The notes: generated from the sequence alone by a model not told the origin. Positions 33,486-42,597 are shown, counted from the stretch's first letter. The stretch: DNA of 64,000 nt from Flavobacterium sp. ASV13 (GCF_000745775.1 NZ_JQJY01000002.1:770513-834512); one strand, 5' to 3'. A program made the numbers and translations.

Positions 33486-33566
33486 AAAAGAATGAAATAA
33501 AACAGATGTTTTATTTTTTAATGAATTAGAAATAATCTTTAGAATGACATTTAAAGTTAGCCTACT

Positions 33567-33603
33567 AAACAGCTGCATAAAAAAATTATGTAGCTGTTTT
33601 TTA
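33567..33603 (+). terminator. Terminator after the 410-residue protein gene
   Basis: AAACAGCT and AGCTGTTTT, extended by GCATAA / TTATGT, form the stem; a T-run follows. It lies about 80 bases past the stop. Confidence 0.82.
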
Positions 33604-33630
33604 TTTTCGAAAGAATTTACTTATATTTTA

Positions 33631-33638
33631 TATCTTTG
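33631..33638 (+). promoter_or_regulatory. -7 element TATCTTTG upstream of dprA
   Basis: An exact TAnnTTTG match 58 to 73 bases before the two possible dprA starts; no clear -33 TTG. Confidence 0.45.
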
Positions 33639-33711
33639 CAATTTTTGAAATAAATCCAATATTTGTTTTAAAAACCTATTTTTTCACCGCCATTTAATGT
33701 ATTCAATATCC

Positions 33712-34812
33712 ATGTCAGATCAAGATTTATTTTATTTATTAGCCCTAATGAAAGTGGATGGAGTTGGAGATATTATGGCTAAAAAATTGTTGTCGAATTT
33801 TGGAAATGCTGAAGCTATTTTTAAAGCAAAATCAAAGGAAATAGCTGCAATTGATGGAATTGGTGCGGTTTTATTAAAAAACCTTAAAGATAAAACGGTA
33901 TTCGAAAAAGCCGCAAAAGAATTAGAATTTATAAAATCGGATAATATAAAAGTTTCCTATTTTCAGGATGGAAATTATCCGGATAAACTTAAACATTGTA
34001 TCGACGGTCCGGTGCTCATATTTACTTCTGGTAATATAGATTTAAGTAGCAAAAAGATTATAAGTATTGTTGGAACTCGTCAGATAACTTCTTATGGAAC
34101 AGAATTTTGTCGAAAACTTATTGAAGATCTCGCGCCTCTGGATCCCGTTATTATAAGTGGTTTCGCCTATGGAGTCGATATCGTAGCACATCAATTGGCC
34201 TTGGAAAATAATCTACAAACAATAGGTGTTTTGGCACACGGATTAAATCAGATTTATCCACGAGCGCATAAAAAATACATGGTAAAAATGGAAGAAAATG
34301 GCGGGTTTATTACTGAATTCTGGAGTTCTTCAAGTCCTGACAAAGAAAAGTTTGTACGCCGAAATCGAATTGTTGCGGGCATGACCGAAGCTACGATCGT
34401 GATTGAATCTGCAGACAAAGGCGGTTCATTGATTACAGCCAATTTAGCGAATGATTATAATCGGGAAGTTTTTGCCGTTCCAGGCCGTGTTACAGACCGA
34501 TATAGTCAAGGTTGCAATAATCTTATTAAAACGCAAAAGGCAAATGTTTTAACCAGTGCCGCCGATTTGATTTACGTACTAAACTGGGATCTTGAAAATA
34601 AACCTAAATCGGTGCAAAGACAGCTTTTTGTGGAGTTAAATCCTGATGAAGAATGTATCTATAATTTCTTGATTAAAAACGGAAAAGAGTTATTAGATAT
34701 CATTGCTTTAGAGTGCAATTTTCCAATTTTTAAAATATCTGGAATTCTCTTAAACATGGAACTTAAAGGCTTAATTCGACCTTTGCCCGGCAAAATGTTC
34801 GAAGCAATTTAA
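33712..34812 (+). CDS. dprA: DNA-processing protein DprA
   Basis: The protein is 366 residues from ATG 33712 (MSDQDLFYLLAL), or 371 from ATG 33697. The N-terminal part is a helix-hairpin-helix region (VDGVGDIMAKKLL, IDGIGAVLLKNLK). The Rossmann-like core has ISIVGTRQITSYGTEF, VIISGFAYGVDIVAHQ, RNRIVAGMTEATIVIES and GGSLITANLAN. A winged-helix C-terminus follows (LIKNGKELLDIIALECNFPIFKISGILLNMELKGLI). DprA binds single-stranded DNA and loads RecA during transformation; recA itself lies about 4 kb downstream. Confidence 0.96.
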   Translation: MSDQDLFYLLALMKVDGVGDIMAKKLLSNFGNAEAIFKAKSKEIAAIDGIGAVLLKNLKDKTVFEKAAKELEFIKSDNIKVSYFQDGNYPDKLKHCIDGPVLIFTSGNIDLSSKKIISIVGTRQITSYGTEFCRKLIEDLAPLDPVIISGFAYGVDIVAHQLALENNLQTIGVLAHGLNQIYPRAHKKYMVKMEENGGFITEFWSSSSPDKEKFVRRNRIVAGMTEATIVIESADKGGSLITANLANDYNREVFAVPGRVTDRYSQGCNNLIKTQKANVLTSAADLIYVLNWDLENKPKSVQRQLFVELNPDEECIYNFLIKNGKELLDIIALECNFPIFKISGILLNMELKGLIRPLPGKMFEAI

Positions 34813-34887
34813 GTGTTTTTTTAACACAGAAACTTGGATTAAATGATATAAAGAATATATTTGTTTAACCAAAAAACTAAAGTTAAA

Positions 34888-35745
34888 ATGAACATAATTG
34901 AATTATTTGAAAATGCTGGAATTTATAAAGCAAACATACAATCTTTCAGCGCTGAAGATATTGAAAAAGCAAGAAGACAGTTTGAAATTGAGCGATCTGG
35001 AAATACAAATGTACAGCCTGATTTAGGTAGCAATTTGGTTTTAGCAATTGAGAATTATGCCAATCAGCTGTTGTTTATTAGCAATAACCGAATATTATAT
35101 AACTTCTTTTCTAAAAAGAATTATTCGCGAAACCGATTCATTACAGATCACCCGATTTCCTCTAGTAAAGAGGATGTTAGAGTTTTTATCGATAAATTTT
35201 TGTCTAAAGATCTAGATGCAATTTTAGAATATTATATATCAAATAACAGATTTGATAATATTGATGATTTATTTGAAGTTAAGGAATATTTGCCTGAAAG
35301 TTCGCTTGATAAATTAAGCAATAAGGTGTCGGAAAAATTAGATTATGCTATTCAAACGGTTAATGGAAATTTACAGCCAGCTGCTATAAGTGAGACAGTT
35401 GAGTTTTTAAAATACCGAAGTTTTTATATTTTGGTTTCTCATTTTAGATCTGCTGAAAAAGACGAAAAAATCAGAGCAGTTTATAACAAAGTGTACAATT
35501 TGCACAGTAATTCAGTTGTTAGACATGAATTGTTAAACCCAATGATTTCTTCTTTAATAAACTATAATGCGGTTGATTCTGATCTGAATAATTTATTCAG
35601 AAAAAACAAAAATCAACTTGATGCTGCACAGGAAAGAGTAGACAATGCCAGCAGTTCATCAGGCTTTTCAGGTTGGTCAATAGTCGTGATTATAATTGTA
35701 ATTATTAGAGTAATTCTGCTAATAGCTAGGCTTGGAAGAGCTTAA
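34888..35745 (+). CDS. C-terminally anchored protein of unknown function
   Basis: The protein is about 285 residues from ATG 34888 (MNIIELFENAGIYKANIQSF); a TTG start 27 bases earlier is possible but weaker. It is helical and charged, with no signal peptide, and ends in one transmembrane helix (GWSIVVIIIVIIRVILLIARL). It is likely a tail-anchored inner-membrane protein with a cytosolic body. It has 75 bases of spacing after dprA and a bidirectional terminator behind it. No family is recognised. Confidence 0.75.
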   Translation: MNIIELFENAGIYKANIQSFSAEDIEKARRQFEIERSGNTNVQPDLGSNLVLAIENYANQLLFISNNRILYNFFSKKNYSRNRFITDHPISSSKEDVRVFIDKFLSKDLDAILEYYISNNRFDNIDDLFEVKEYLPESSLDKLSNKVSEKLDYAIQTVNGNLQPAAISETVEFLKYRSFYILVSHFRSAEKDEKIRAVYNKVYNLHSNSVVRHELLNPMISSLINYNAVDSDLNNLFRKNKNQLDAAQERVDNASSSSGFSGWSIVVIIIVIIRVILLIARLGRA

Positions 35746-35766
35746 TAAACAGAATATTAAATAAGA

Positions 35767-35804
35767 AAAAAAGCCTAATAGATTTAGTTTCTATTAGGCT
35801 TTTT
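35767..35804. terminator. Bidirectional terminator between the anchored protein and trpS
   Basis: AAAAAGCCTAATAG (35767-35780) and CTATTAGGCTTTTT (35791-35804) form a stem between convergent genes, with T-runs on both strands. Confidence 0.88.
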
Positions 35805-35814
35805 AATTTTGGCT

Positions 35815-36789
35815 TTATTTTTCAAATCCCAAAACGTTGCGAACTTTTTCTAAAACGCCATCTGCAACTACCGAAGCTTTTGCAGCGCCTTTTTTAAGAA
35901 GTGCATCAACCTCTTCAAGATTGTTGATATAATAATTATATTTTTCTCTTTCCGTTTTAAATTTTTCAGTAATCAATTCAAAAAGAGCTTGTTTTGCGTG
36001 TCCGTAACCATAATTTCCGCCTAAATAATTGGCTCTCATTTCAGCAATCTGAGTTTCATTTGCTAACAAAGAATAAATTGCGAAAGCGTTGCAGGTATCA
36101 GGATTTTTTGGTGCTTCAAGAGGTGTGCTATCAGTTTCGATGCTCATTACTTGTTTGCGAAGCGTTTTATCGTCAAGGAAAATGTTGATGATATTATTAG
36201 CAGATTTACTCATTTTTCCGCCGTTTGTTCCTGGAATCAACATGCTGTCTTCTTGAATTTTAGCTTCCGGAATTACAAAAGTTTCACCCATTTGATGATT
36301 AAATCGCGATGCAACATCACGCGTAATTTCTAAATGCTGAAGTTGATCTTTTCCAACTGGAACGAATTCAGCATCATATAACAAAATATCTGCCGCCATC
36401 AACATCGGATAAGTAAATAATCCGGCATTTACATCATCCAAACGATCTGATTTATCTTTGAAAGAATGTGCTAAAGTCAATCTTTGAAACGGAAAAAAAC
36501 AGCTTAAATACCAAGTCAACTCAGCAGTTTGAGTAACATCTGATTGTCTGTAAAAAGTAACTTTATCAGGATTAAGCCCACATGCAAGCCAAGCTGCCGC
36601 TGTGCTATATGTATTTTCTCTTAATGTTTTGCCGTCTTTAATTTGTGTAATCGAATGTAAATCAGCGATAAACAAATAAGATTCATTTGCAGGATTATTC
36701 GATAATTCAATTGCCGGAATAATTGCTCCCAGTAAGTTTCCTAAATGCGGCGTTCCTGTACTCTGAACACCAGTAAGTATTTTTGCCAT
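35815..36789 (-). CDS. trpS: Tryptophanyl-tRNA synthetase
   Basis: This 324-residue class I synthetase has the HIGH-type motif GTPHLGNLLGA (residues 12-22) and the KMSKS-type GGKMSKSANNII (about 192-203). DLHSITQIKDG and SWYLSCFFPFQRL-like segments fit the TrpRS family, and the length is normal. It charges tRNA-Trp. A CGCAAAG tandem repeat lies directly upstream of its start. Confidence 0.96.
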   Translation of the reverse strand: MAKILTGVQSTGTPHLGNLLGAIIPAIELSNNPANESYLFIADLHSITQIKDGKTLRENTYSTAAAWLACGLNPDKVTFYRQSDVTQTAELTWYLSCFFPFQRLTLAHSFKDKSDRLDDVNAGLFTYPMLMAADILLYDAEFVPVGKDQLQHLEITRDVASRFNHQMGETFVIPEAKIQEDSMLIPGTNGGKMSKSANNIINIFLDDKTLRKQVMSIETDSTPLEAPKNPDTCNAFAIYSLLANETQIAEMRANYLGGNYGYGHAKQALFELITEKFKTEREKYNYYINNLEEVDALLKKGAAKASVVADGVLEKVRNVLGFEK

Positions 36790-36806
36790 TATTTTTGTTT
36801 CTTAAC

Positions 36807-36873
36807 CGCAAAGATTGCAAGTTTATTTTTTTAAACCGCAAAGTTCGCAAAGTTTTTCGCAAAGATGGCAAAG
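36807..36873. repeat. CGCAAAG short-period repeat upstream of trpS
   Basis: CGCAAAG occurs at 36807, 36837, 36846 and 36858, with a GGCAAAG at 36867, within 67 bases, in between A/T-rich spacers. I recall this word as a frequent intergenic repeat in flavobacteria. It lies 17-84 bases before the trpS start. Confidence 0.7.
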
Positions 36874-36973
36874 TTTATCAAAGGTTTAGCTGTTTTTTAA
36901 ATTTATGAAGTGGAAAAAACGAAATATTCAAAATTTCTAAAGATCTGGAAAACCAAATTCATTTCTGTTTTCT

Positions 36974-36981
36974 TACTTTTG
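36974..36981 (+). promoter_or_regulatory. -7 element TACTTTTG, nearly leaderless plsC promoter
   Basis: TACTTTTG matches TAnnTTTG and ends five bases before the plsC ATG at 36987; no -33 TTG is seen. Confidence 0.5.
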
Positions 36982-36986
36982 AAGTT

Positions 36987-37772
36987 ATGAAAATATTAAA
37001 AATTACTTTTTGGATTCTTTGGCGCATTTGGTTTTATGTTTTAATGGCCATTCCGATATTGATTATGTTGCCGTTTTTACTGATTTCTATCATATCAGAA
37101 CGTGGTTACCCCTATTTCTTTAAAATGGCCCGCATTTGGGCTAAATTTATCCTTTTCGGGATGGGTTTTTATTACAAAGTAAAGCGTGAGCAAAAGCTTA
37201 TTAAAAATACAAGCTATATGATTGTCGCAAATCATACTTCTATGACAGATATTATGCTGATGTTGGCGATTATTAAAAACCCTTTTGTTTTTGTTGGAAA
37301 GAAAGAGTTGGTGAAGATTCCATTGTTTGGATTTTTCTATAAAAGAACTTGTATTTTGGTTGATAGAAATTCTTCAAAAAGTAAAAATGAGGTTTTCAAA
37401 AGAGCTCAAAACAGGCTTAATCAAGGACTTAGTATTTGTATTTTCCCCGAAGGCGGTGTTCCAGATGATGAAAGTATTTTGCTGGATGAATTTAAAGACG
37501 GCGCTTTCCGACTAGCAATAGAGCATCAAATCCCAATAGTTCCAATTGTTTTTGCTGATAATAAAGAACGCTTCTCGTATACTTTTTTAAGCGGTAGCCC
37601 AGGAAAAATGCGAGCTAAAATTCTCCCATTTGTTGAAACAAAAGGCGTAACAGGCGAGCATCGAAAAGAACTCAGAGAGCAAGTCCGACAATTGATATTT
37701 GACGCATTAGTTGAATTTCAGAAAAAAATTTCGAAAAAAACGATTTTAAAAACAGAACCCGATAATCCTTAA
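36987..37772 (+). CDS. plsC: 1-acyl-sn-glycerol-3-phosphate acyltransferase (PlsC family)
   Basis: This 261-residue protein has an N-terminal transmembrane helix (residues 8-35) and a PlsC catalytic box, NHTSMTD, near residues 81-87 (NHx4D). The second box is ICIFPEGGVPDDES near 150-163. Enzymes of this family add the second acyl chain to lysophosphatidate in phospholipid synthesis; other acyl-acceptors such as ornithine lipids are possible for paralogues. Its last codons form the left arm of its own terminator. Confidence 0.9.
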   Translation: MKILKITFWILWRIWFYVLMAIPILIMLPFLLISIISERGYPYFFKMARIWAKFILFGMGFYYKVKREQKLIKNTSYMIVANHTSMTDIMLMLAIIKNPFVFVGKKELVKIPLFGFFYKRTCILVDRNSSKSKNEVFKRAQNRLNQGLSICIFPEGGVPDDESILLDEFKDGAFRLAIEHQIPIVPIVFADNKERFSYTFLSGSPGKMRAKILPFVETKGVTGEHRKELREQVRQLIFDALVEFQKKISKKTILKTEPDNP

Positions 37773-37795
37773 GCATCAGGATTATCGGGTTTTCT
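37756..37795 (+). terminator. plsC terminator overlapping the stop codon
   Basis: AACCCGATAATCCT (37756-37769) and AGGATTATCGGGTT (37778-37791) form a 14-base stem; the left arm is part of the coding sequence. A T-rich stretch follows. Confidence 0.88.
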
Positions 37796-38235
37796 TTTGA
37801 ACTAAAATAACCCCTTATTTATATTCAAAATCTTATCTGTGAATGATTTTTTCAGAAATAAATCGTAATACCTTTTTAAACTTCAATTTGGTTTTTCTTC
37901 GGTTTTTATTGTACAACACTTCTATTTTCTCTTTCATAATTTAAAAACATTAAGGATTGATAATAAAGAGTTTGGTTAAAACTCAAGTTGACGTCACAAT
38001 TTAATAGAGAGTAAAAAATGAAAAAGGTTGCGTGAGATATGAAATTTTTTCTCCTAAAAGGAATAAAAACCCGTCAGTACCAAACAAACCGACGGATTTT
38101 TATTAAAAAACAAATCAACCAAATTCGTTCTAAAATTTTTTAAAAGGCATTTATGGCGATGCCAATTAAAATTTTATATCTACTTACTAGATGATATAAT
38201 TTTGAAAAGGTTGCGTTGATTTTTGATTTTTTTTT
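37796..38235. other. 440-base non-coding gap with an orphan hairpin
   Basis: No gene is evident. GAAAAAGGTTGCGTGA (about 38020-38036) and GAAAAGGTTGCGTTGA (38203-38218) are near-identical. A hairpin at 38067-38102 (CCGTC / GACGG within AAAAC and TTTT) has a T-run but belongs to no visible gene, so a short unannotated RNA could end there. Only a 5-codon frame starts at 38018. Confidence 0.5.
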
Positions 38236-38244
38236 AAAATAAAA

Positions 38245-38273
38245 AACCCAACAAGATTTTGCCTTGTTGGGTT
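38245..38273 (-). terminator. recA terminator
   Basis: AACCCAACAAG / CTTGTTGGGTT form the stem; on the minus strand a T-run follows. It ends 39 bases past the recA stop. Confidence 0.88.
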
Positions 38274-38311
38274 ATAATATATGAACCTGCAATTTACAGA
38301 TTTTGAAAGGT

Positions 38312-39319
38312 TTAAGCGTTTGCTAATTCTTTCATATGTTCTTTAATTTTAGCTTCTAATTCATCAGCTAATTCCGGATTATCTTTAATTAAAGATTTAA
38401 CAGCATCACGTCCCTGACCTAATTTTGTGTCGCCATAGCTAAACCAAGATCCTGCTTTTTTAACGATTTCAAATTCAACTGCAAGATCAAGAATTTCTCC
38501 GGTTTTTGAAACTCCTTCTCCGTACATAATGTCGAATTCGGCAGTTTTAAATGGCGGAGCCACTTTGTTTTTAACAATTTTAACTTTAGTTCTGTTTCCG
38601 ATAACATTCTCACCATCTTTAATTTGTGAAGAACGACGAATATCTAAACGTACTGAAGCATAGAATTTTAATGCGTTACCACCGGTTGTAGTTTCAGGAT
38701 TTCCAAACATTACACCGATTTTCTCTCTCAGCTGGTTGATAAAGAAAACAGTACAATTTGTTTTGCTAATTGTTCCCGTTAATTTTCTCAATGCCTGTGA
38801 CATCAAACGTGCGTGAAGACCCATTTTTGAATCTCCCATTTCACCTTCAATTTCGCTTTTTGGAGTCAAAGCAGCAACAGAGTCAATTACAACAATGTCT
38901 ATAGCTCCAGAACGAATTAGGTTTTCAGCAATTTCTAAAGCTTGCTCCCCATTATCTGGTTGAGAAATGATTAAATTTTCGATATCAACGCCTAATTTCT
39001 CAGCATAATTTCTATCAAAAGCATGCTCAGCATCTATAAAAGCAGCAATTCCGCCAGCTTTTTGAGCTTCGGCAATTGCATGTAAAGTTAATGTGGTCTT
39101 ACCAGATGATTCTGGTCCGTAAATTTCAATGATTCTTCCTTTTGGGTATCCATTTACTCCAAGAGCTAAATCAACTCCAAGTGAGCCAGAAGAAATCGTT
39201 TCTACCTCCACAATGGCTCTGTCGCCCATTTTCATTACGGTTCCTTTTCCGTAAGTTTTGTCAAGTTTATCAAGCGTTAATTGTAACGCTTTTAATTTGG
39301 CTTCTTTGTCTGAACTCAT
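38312..39319 (-). CDS. recA: RecA recombinase
   Basis: The 335-residue protein is full-length Rec[21 protein letters not shown] (Walker A, about 66-85), [19 protein letters not shown] (Walker B and start of loop L1), [20 protein letters not shown] (loop L2 region) and the C-terminal acidic helix. It forms filaments on single-stranded DNA for recombination and the SOS response. TACTTTTG on the minus strand at 39378-39371 is a possible -7 element 52 bases upstream. No LexA-like operator is recognised by eye. It is convergent with plsC. Confidence 0.97.
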   Translation of the reverse strand: MSSDKEAKLKALQLTLDKLDKTYGKGTVMKMGDRAIVEVETISSGSLGVDLALGVNGYPKGRIIEIYGPESSGKTTLTLHAIAEAQKAGGIAAFIDAEHAFDRNYAEKLGVDIENLIISQPDNGEQALEIAENLIRSGAIDIVVIDSVAALTPKSEIEGEMGDSKMGLHARLMSQALRKLTGTISKTNCTVFFINQLREKIGVMFGNPETTTGGNALKFYASVRLDIRRSSQIKDGENVIGNRTKVKIVKNKVAPPFKTAEFDIMYGEGVSKTGEILDLAVEFEIVKKAGSWFSYGDTKLGQGRDAVKSLIKDNPELADELEAKIKEHMKELANA

Positions 39320-39480
39320 ATCTTTTTAAATTATCTTAATTGTTATTTTTTTTGCATTTAAAACATAAATCAAAAGTAAGAAATAACTTTCGTGTTGTTA
39401 TTTAGCTGACTTGTAAATTGCAAAACTACTTCTTTTTTTTGGAGTTTGGTTGTCACAAATTGTTACAAATTGCTACAATT

Positions 39481-39993
39481 TTACTCTATAAATAATGCCT
39501 TTAATTCGGTCGCATCGGAAGGTTTCATTTTGCCTGCAAGCACTAAACTCAACTGTTTACGACGTAAAGCAGCATCAAAACGCTGGATTTCAAGTTCGGT
39601 TTCCGGAATAATTGCCGGAACTTCAACAGGTCTTCCAGTGTCATCAACAGCAACAAAAGTATAAATTGCTTCGTTGGCTTTTGTTCTGCTTCCAGATTCG
39701 CGGTCTTCTACCCAAACGTCAATGAAAACCTCCATTGAACTTTTGAAAGATCTTGAAACTTTTGCTTCAACAGTAACAACACTTCCTAGTGAAATTGCTC
39801 TGTTGAATGCCACGTGATTTACAGATGCCGTAACCACAATTCGGCGAGAATGTCTGCGCGCGGCAATACTTGCGGCACGGTCCATTCGGGCTAATAATTC
39901 GCCGCCAAAAAGATTGTTTAAAGGATTTGTTTCGCTCGGTAAAACTAAATCTGTTAAAATAGTTATGGATTCTGAAGGGTGTTTTGGATTCAT
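39481..39993 (-). CDS. Acyl-CoA thioesterase (hot-dog fold, YciA-like)
   Basis: This 170-residue protein has the single hot-dog domain of the BFIT/YciA group: VLPSETNPLNNLFGGELLARMD, with the conserved NxxxxxFGG active-site loop near residues 23-34. SVNHVAFNRAISLGSVV and WVEDRESGSRTKANEAIYTFV follow. The family hydrolyses acyl-CoA. It is the last of three genes in a row on the minus strand (holB, DoxX-like, this gene), with a 34-base gap to the gene before it. Confidence 0.9.
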   Translation of the reverse strand: MNPKHPSESITILTDLVLPSETNPLNNLFGGELLARMDRAASIAARRHSRRIVVTASVNHVAFNRAISLGSVVTVEAKVSRSFKSSMEVFIDVWVEDRESGSRTKANEAIYTFVAVDDTGRPVEVPAIIPETELEIQRFDAALRRKQLSLVLAGKMKPSDATELKALFIE

Positions 39994-40027
39994 TTTTTTA
40001 TTGTAAAAATTATAAATAAAAAGCTGA

Positions 40028-40411
40028 TTAATTCAGCCAGTAAACCGCCATTACAGCTGGGATAAAATAGATTACTATGGTTCTCGCGCCATCGTAATCT
40101 TTTGCTAATCTTTGTCCGAAAAGCATCATTAATAAACTGATGCAAGAGAAAATTGCACCGTAAAAACCAAATTCTCTGCCACTGTTTAATAAAAGCTGAA
40201 TTGCTCCAACAACGGATAAAATTCCAGAAATTAATTCTAAAATTAAAAGATGCAATAATGCAAGCGGCACTTGATTTTTTAACGGCGTGTTGGCAAAATG
40301 ACCTTTTAGCCATTCAACATTGTCTTTCCAATAAAATATTTTTTCATATCCTGATTGTAAGAATGTTAAAGCTAAAAAAGCCAGAATTAAGATAGAGGCA
40401 GGATTATTCAT
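40028..40411 (-). CDS. DoxX-like small membrane protein
   Basis: This 127-residue protein has four predicted transmembrane helices (about 5-20, 48-70, 75-100 and 108-125). The first contains LALTFLQSGYEKIFYWKDN, typical of DoxX-like proteins of Bacteroidota. It lies seven bases after holB on the same strand, so it is co-transcribed. The function of these proteins is unclear; some work in thiol or oxidative-stress pathways. Confidence 0.78.
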   Translation of the reverse strand: MNNPASILILAFLALTFLQSGYEKIFYWKDNVEWLKGHFANTPLKNQVPLALLHLLILELISGILSVVGAIQLLLNSGREFGFYGAIFSCISLLMMLFGQRLAKDYDGARTIVIYFIPAVMAVYWLN

Positions 40412-40418
40412 TTGAAGT

Positions 40419-41567
40419 CTATTTTTTATGAATTAAACGAGTAAGTTTTATTGATAAATCGGTTAAAATTATTTTTGCATTTCCGTTTCTTTCAATGTGA
40501 TACATCGCATCTGAAAGTTCTTTGAAAATTTCATGAATATTATTTCCATTGACAAAAGGTGCAAAATTTTCGAGTTTGAATTTATCGACTTTCGGTTCAA
40601 TGTAAACCAAACTTGGTGCCTGATAATTAAGCATTAATGCCTGACGAAACATTTCGATGCAAAACTGAATGAATTTTTTCTGGCTTTCGCGTCCAAGTCC
40701 GGCAATTTCTTCACTCCAGGAAATCAAATCCTGAATTGCTGCAGCATTTCCTTTAGCTCTAAATGCGGCACGAACCCAGTTTACAAACCATTGTTCGAAT
40801 GGATATTCAGAATCATCTTCTTTCAATAAATGCATCGCTTTATTAAAATTTCCCTGAGCCTGATGCGCAATTTTTTTAGCTAAATTTTGATCAATATTTT
40901 CTCGTGAAACTAAAGTGTCGGCGATTACTTTTTCAGGAAGACCATTAAAGTGAATTACCTGACAACGAGAGCGAATGGTTTGAATAATATCTTCTTCATT
41001 TTCAGAAATCAGAATAAAAATAGTTTTATCTGAAGGTTCTTCAAGAAGTTTCAAAAGTTTGTTGGATGCAGCAATATTCATTTTATCGGCCATCCAGATT
41101 ATCATGATTTTATAGCCACCTTCGTAGGATTTCAGCGAAAGCGATTTTAAAACTTCCTGTGCATCTTCGACTCTGATTTCTCCTTGCTTGTTTTGAACGC
41201 CCAGGATTTTATACCAGTCAAATAATCCTCCGTAAGGCATTTCCTGGATAAAAGTTCTCCAATCCTGAATGAAATCCAAACTTTTTGGTTTGGTTTTGAC
41301 ATCTTCGGTGGTAACAGTTGGGTAAATAAAATGCAAATCAGGATGGGAGATATTTTGAAATTTTAAATTGCAGGACTCGTTTCCGTTTTCATTTTCATTG
41401 CCTGTATTGTTGCACAAAATGTATTGCGCATAGGCTATAGCAGTTGATAATGTGCCGCTTCCTTCGGGCCCAATAAACAATTGTGCATGCGGAATTCGTC
41501 CTGAAGATGCACTTTTTATCAAGTGACTTTTGATATAATCCTGACCTAAAATTTGAGAAAATTGCAT
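40419..41567 (-). CDS. holB: DNA polymerase III subunit delta'
   Basis: The 382-residue protein has the clamp-loader AAA+ fold. HAQLFIGPEGSGTLSTAIAY replaces the usual P-loop (no GKT), as expected for delta', which does not bind ATP. QEVLKSLSLKSYEGGYKIMIIW precedes the sensor region, and LLKLLEEPSDKTIFILISE with IRSRCQVIHFNGLP is the family signature. It is the structural partner of the delta and gamma/tau subunits in loading the beta clamp. The promoter -7 element abuts the start codon. It leads a three-gene run. Confidence 0.93.
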   Translation of the reverse strand: MQFSQILGQDYIKSHLIKSASSGRIPHAQLFIGPEGSGTLSTAIAYAQYILCNNTGNENENGNESCNLKFQNISHPDLHFIYPTVTTEDVKTKPKSLDFIQDWRTFIQEMPYGGLFDWYKILGVQNKQGEIRVEDAQEVLKSLSLKSYEGGYKIMIIWMADKMNIAASNKLLKLLEEPSDKTIFILISENEEDIIQTIRSRCQVIHFNGLPEKVIADTLVSRENIDQNLAKKIAHQAQGNFNKAMHLLKEDDSEYPFEQWFVNWVRAAFRAKGNAAAIQDLISWSEEIAGLGRESQKKFIQFCIEMFRQALMLNYQAPSLVYIEPKVDKFKLENFAPFVNGNNIHEIFKELSDAMYHIERNGNAKIILTDLSIKLTRLIHKK

Positions 41568-41571
41568 GAAG

Positions 41572-41599
41572 CAAAGATAGAAGAAAATGGTGGAGTCAA
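41572..41599 (-). promoter_or_regulatory. holB promoter, nearly leaderless
   Basis: Minus strand: TTG (41599-41597), 17 bases, TATCTTTG (41579-41572), then four bases to the ATG at 41567. Both boxes match the Bacteroidota consensus; the transcript would start at or right before the ATG. Confidence 0.65.
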
Positions 41600-42002
41600 A
41601 AACTTTAGATTAAAAGATTATGGGTTGTCTTAAAATTGAAAAATTTGAGAAATTTTTTTTGAAAAAAAACGGAGATGTATAAGCATAATTTTGTTAATAA
41701 ATTACTTCACGCGAGTAGATATGAAGACTTTTTTGTTAATATTTTTTTGCCAAAAACGATAAACGTAAGGAAATTTTAGCTATTTAATGTTAAAATCAAC
41801 CACTTTTTTATAGGTAATGTCTTACGGTTTTGGTTTTAACAAATTTAACAAAACCCTCGTTAAAACGCAGATTTTCTCGACATACGACTGTTTTTTAAGT
41901 TTTTTTTAAGGATTTTTTTTGAAAAAAGAAATCAATAAAGTTGCAATTTAAGTTAAATTATATATTTTTGTTTGCATCAACAACCATTTATAAATAGAAT
42001 CT
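41600..42002. other. 400-base gap before the spr operon
   Basis: It holds low-complexity AT-rich sequence and the promoter at 41941-41970; no gene is seen. Divergent from holB. Confidence 0.7.
41941..41970 (+). promoter_or_regulatory. Promoter of the spr-type operon
   Basis: TTG (41941-41943), 19 bases, TATTTTTG (41963-41970) is a full match to the Bacteroidota consensus. It sits 32 bases before the first ATG of the operon and is the only strong promoter seen in the block up to the end of the window. Confidence 0.78.
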
Positions 42003-42455
42003 ATGAAAGGGAAAATTATTTTATTAAGTACACTTTTTTTCTTGACAACTGCAGCTGTTTCAGCGCAGGCAAAAAATGCTCCAAGAAGTATCATTAGTAC
42101 AACAGCTCTTATCAGAAAATACCATGATCAAAAAGAATTGAGTGGTATGCAAAAAGGAGAACTTTTGGAATTATACATTGAGCGTATTAAAGTTTTAGTG
42201 AAAACTCTCCCTTACATTGCTTTGGTTACTAAACCAGGTGTTACTATGGCCGACTTAGGTATTCCTGACGATAGTGAACACAAAAAAGTATTAGACAACC
42301 AAGCGGTTGGTACTACAACTTTCCTGGATACTACGGTAGACTTCCAAAGAAAAATGATGCCTTATTCAGATAAAGGAAACTTGATCGCGGCAATTTTATT
42401 TTACGAAAGCACATTGAAATCATTACACGAGTTCAACGATTTGAACGAAATGTAA
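42003..42455 (+). CDS. Small exported protein, first gene of the sprB-type operon
   Basis: This 150-residue protein has a signal peptide (MKGKIILLSTLFFLTTAAVSAQ). The mature part is mostly helical and acidic or basic mixed (TALIRKYHDQKELSGMQKGELLELYIERIKVLVKTLPYIALVTKPGV...), with no Cys. By position it matches the first gene in front of the F. johnsoniae sprB operon; its exact role in gliding is unknown to me. A strong promoter lies 32 bases upstream. It is about 190 bases from the next gene, with a hairpin between. Confidence 0.8.
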   Translation: MKGKIILLSTLFFLTTAAVSAQAKNAPRSIISTTALIRKYHDQKELSGMQKGELLELYIERIKVLVKTLPYIALVTKPGVTMADLGIPDDSEHKKVLDNQAVGTTTFLDTTVDFQRKMMPYSDKGNLIAAILFYESTLKSLHEFNDLNEM

Positions 42456-42541
42456 TTAATAAAATATTTTTAAAACCTTTTTTGACTTGTTTACGTAGAT
42501 GATTTAGATTTTCGAAAAACATTTTAAAAGAGCGATAAAAA

Positions 42542-42597
42542 ATAACTCGTTCTCGATGTGTTCTGATTATTTCGGAAAAATCGAGATGAGTTTTTTC
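42542..42597 (+). other. Imperfect hairpin with T-run between the first two operon genes
   Basis: AACTCGTTCTCGAT (42543-42556) pairs imperfectly with ATCGAGATGAGTT, followed by five or six T. The next ATG is about 47 bases on. It may act as a weak terminator or attenuator that lowers expression of the downstream, much longer genes. Confidence 0.55.

Noticed and set aside
38018..38035. Small open frame starting MKKVA
   Set aside because: It stops after five codons; no evidence of translation.
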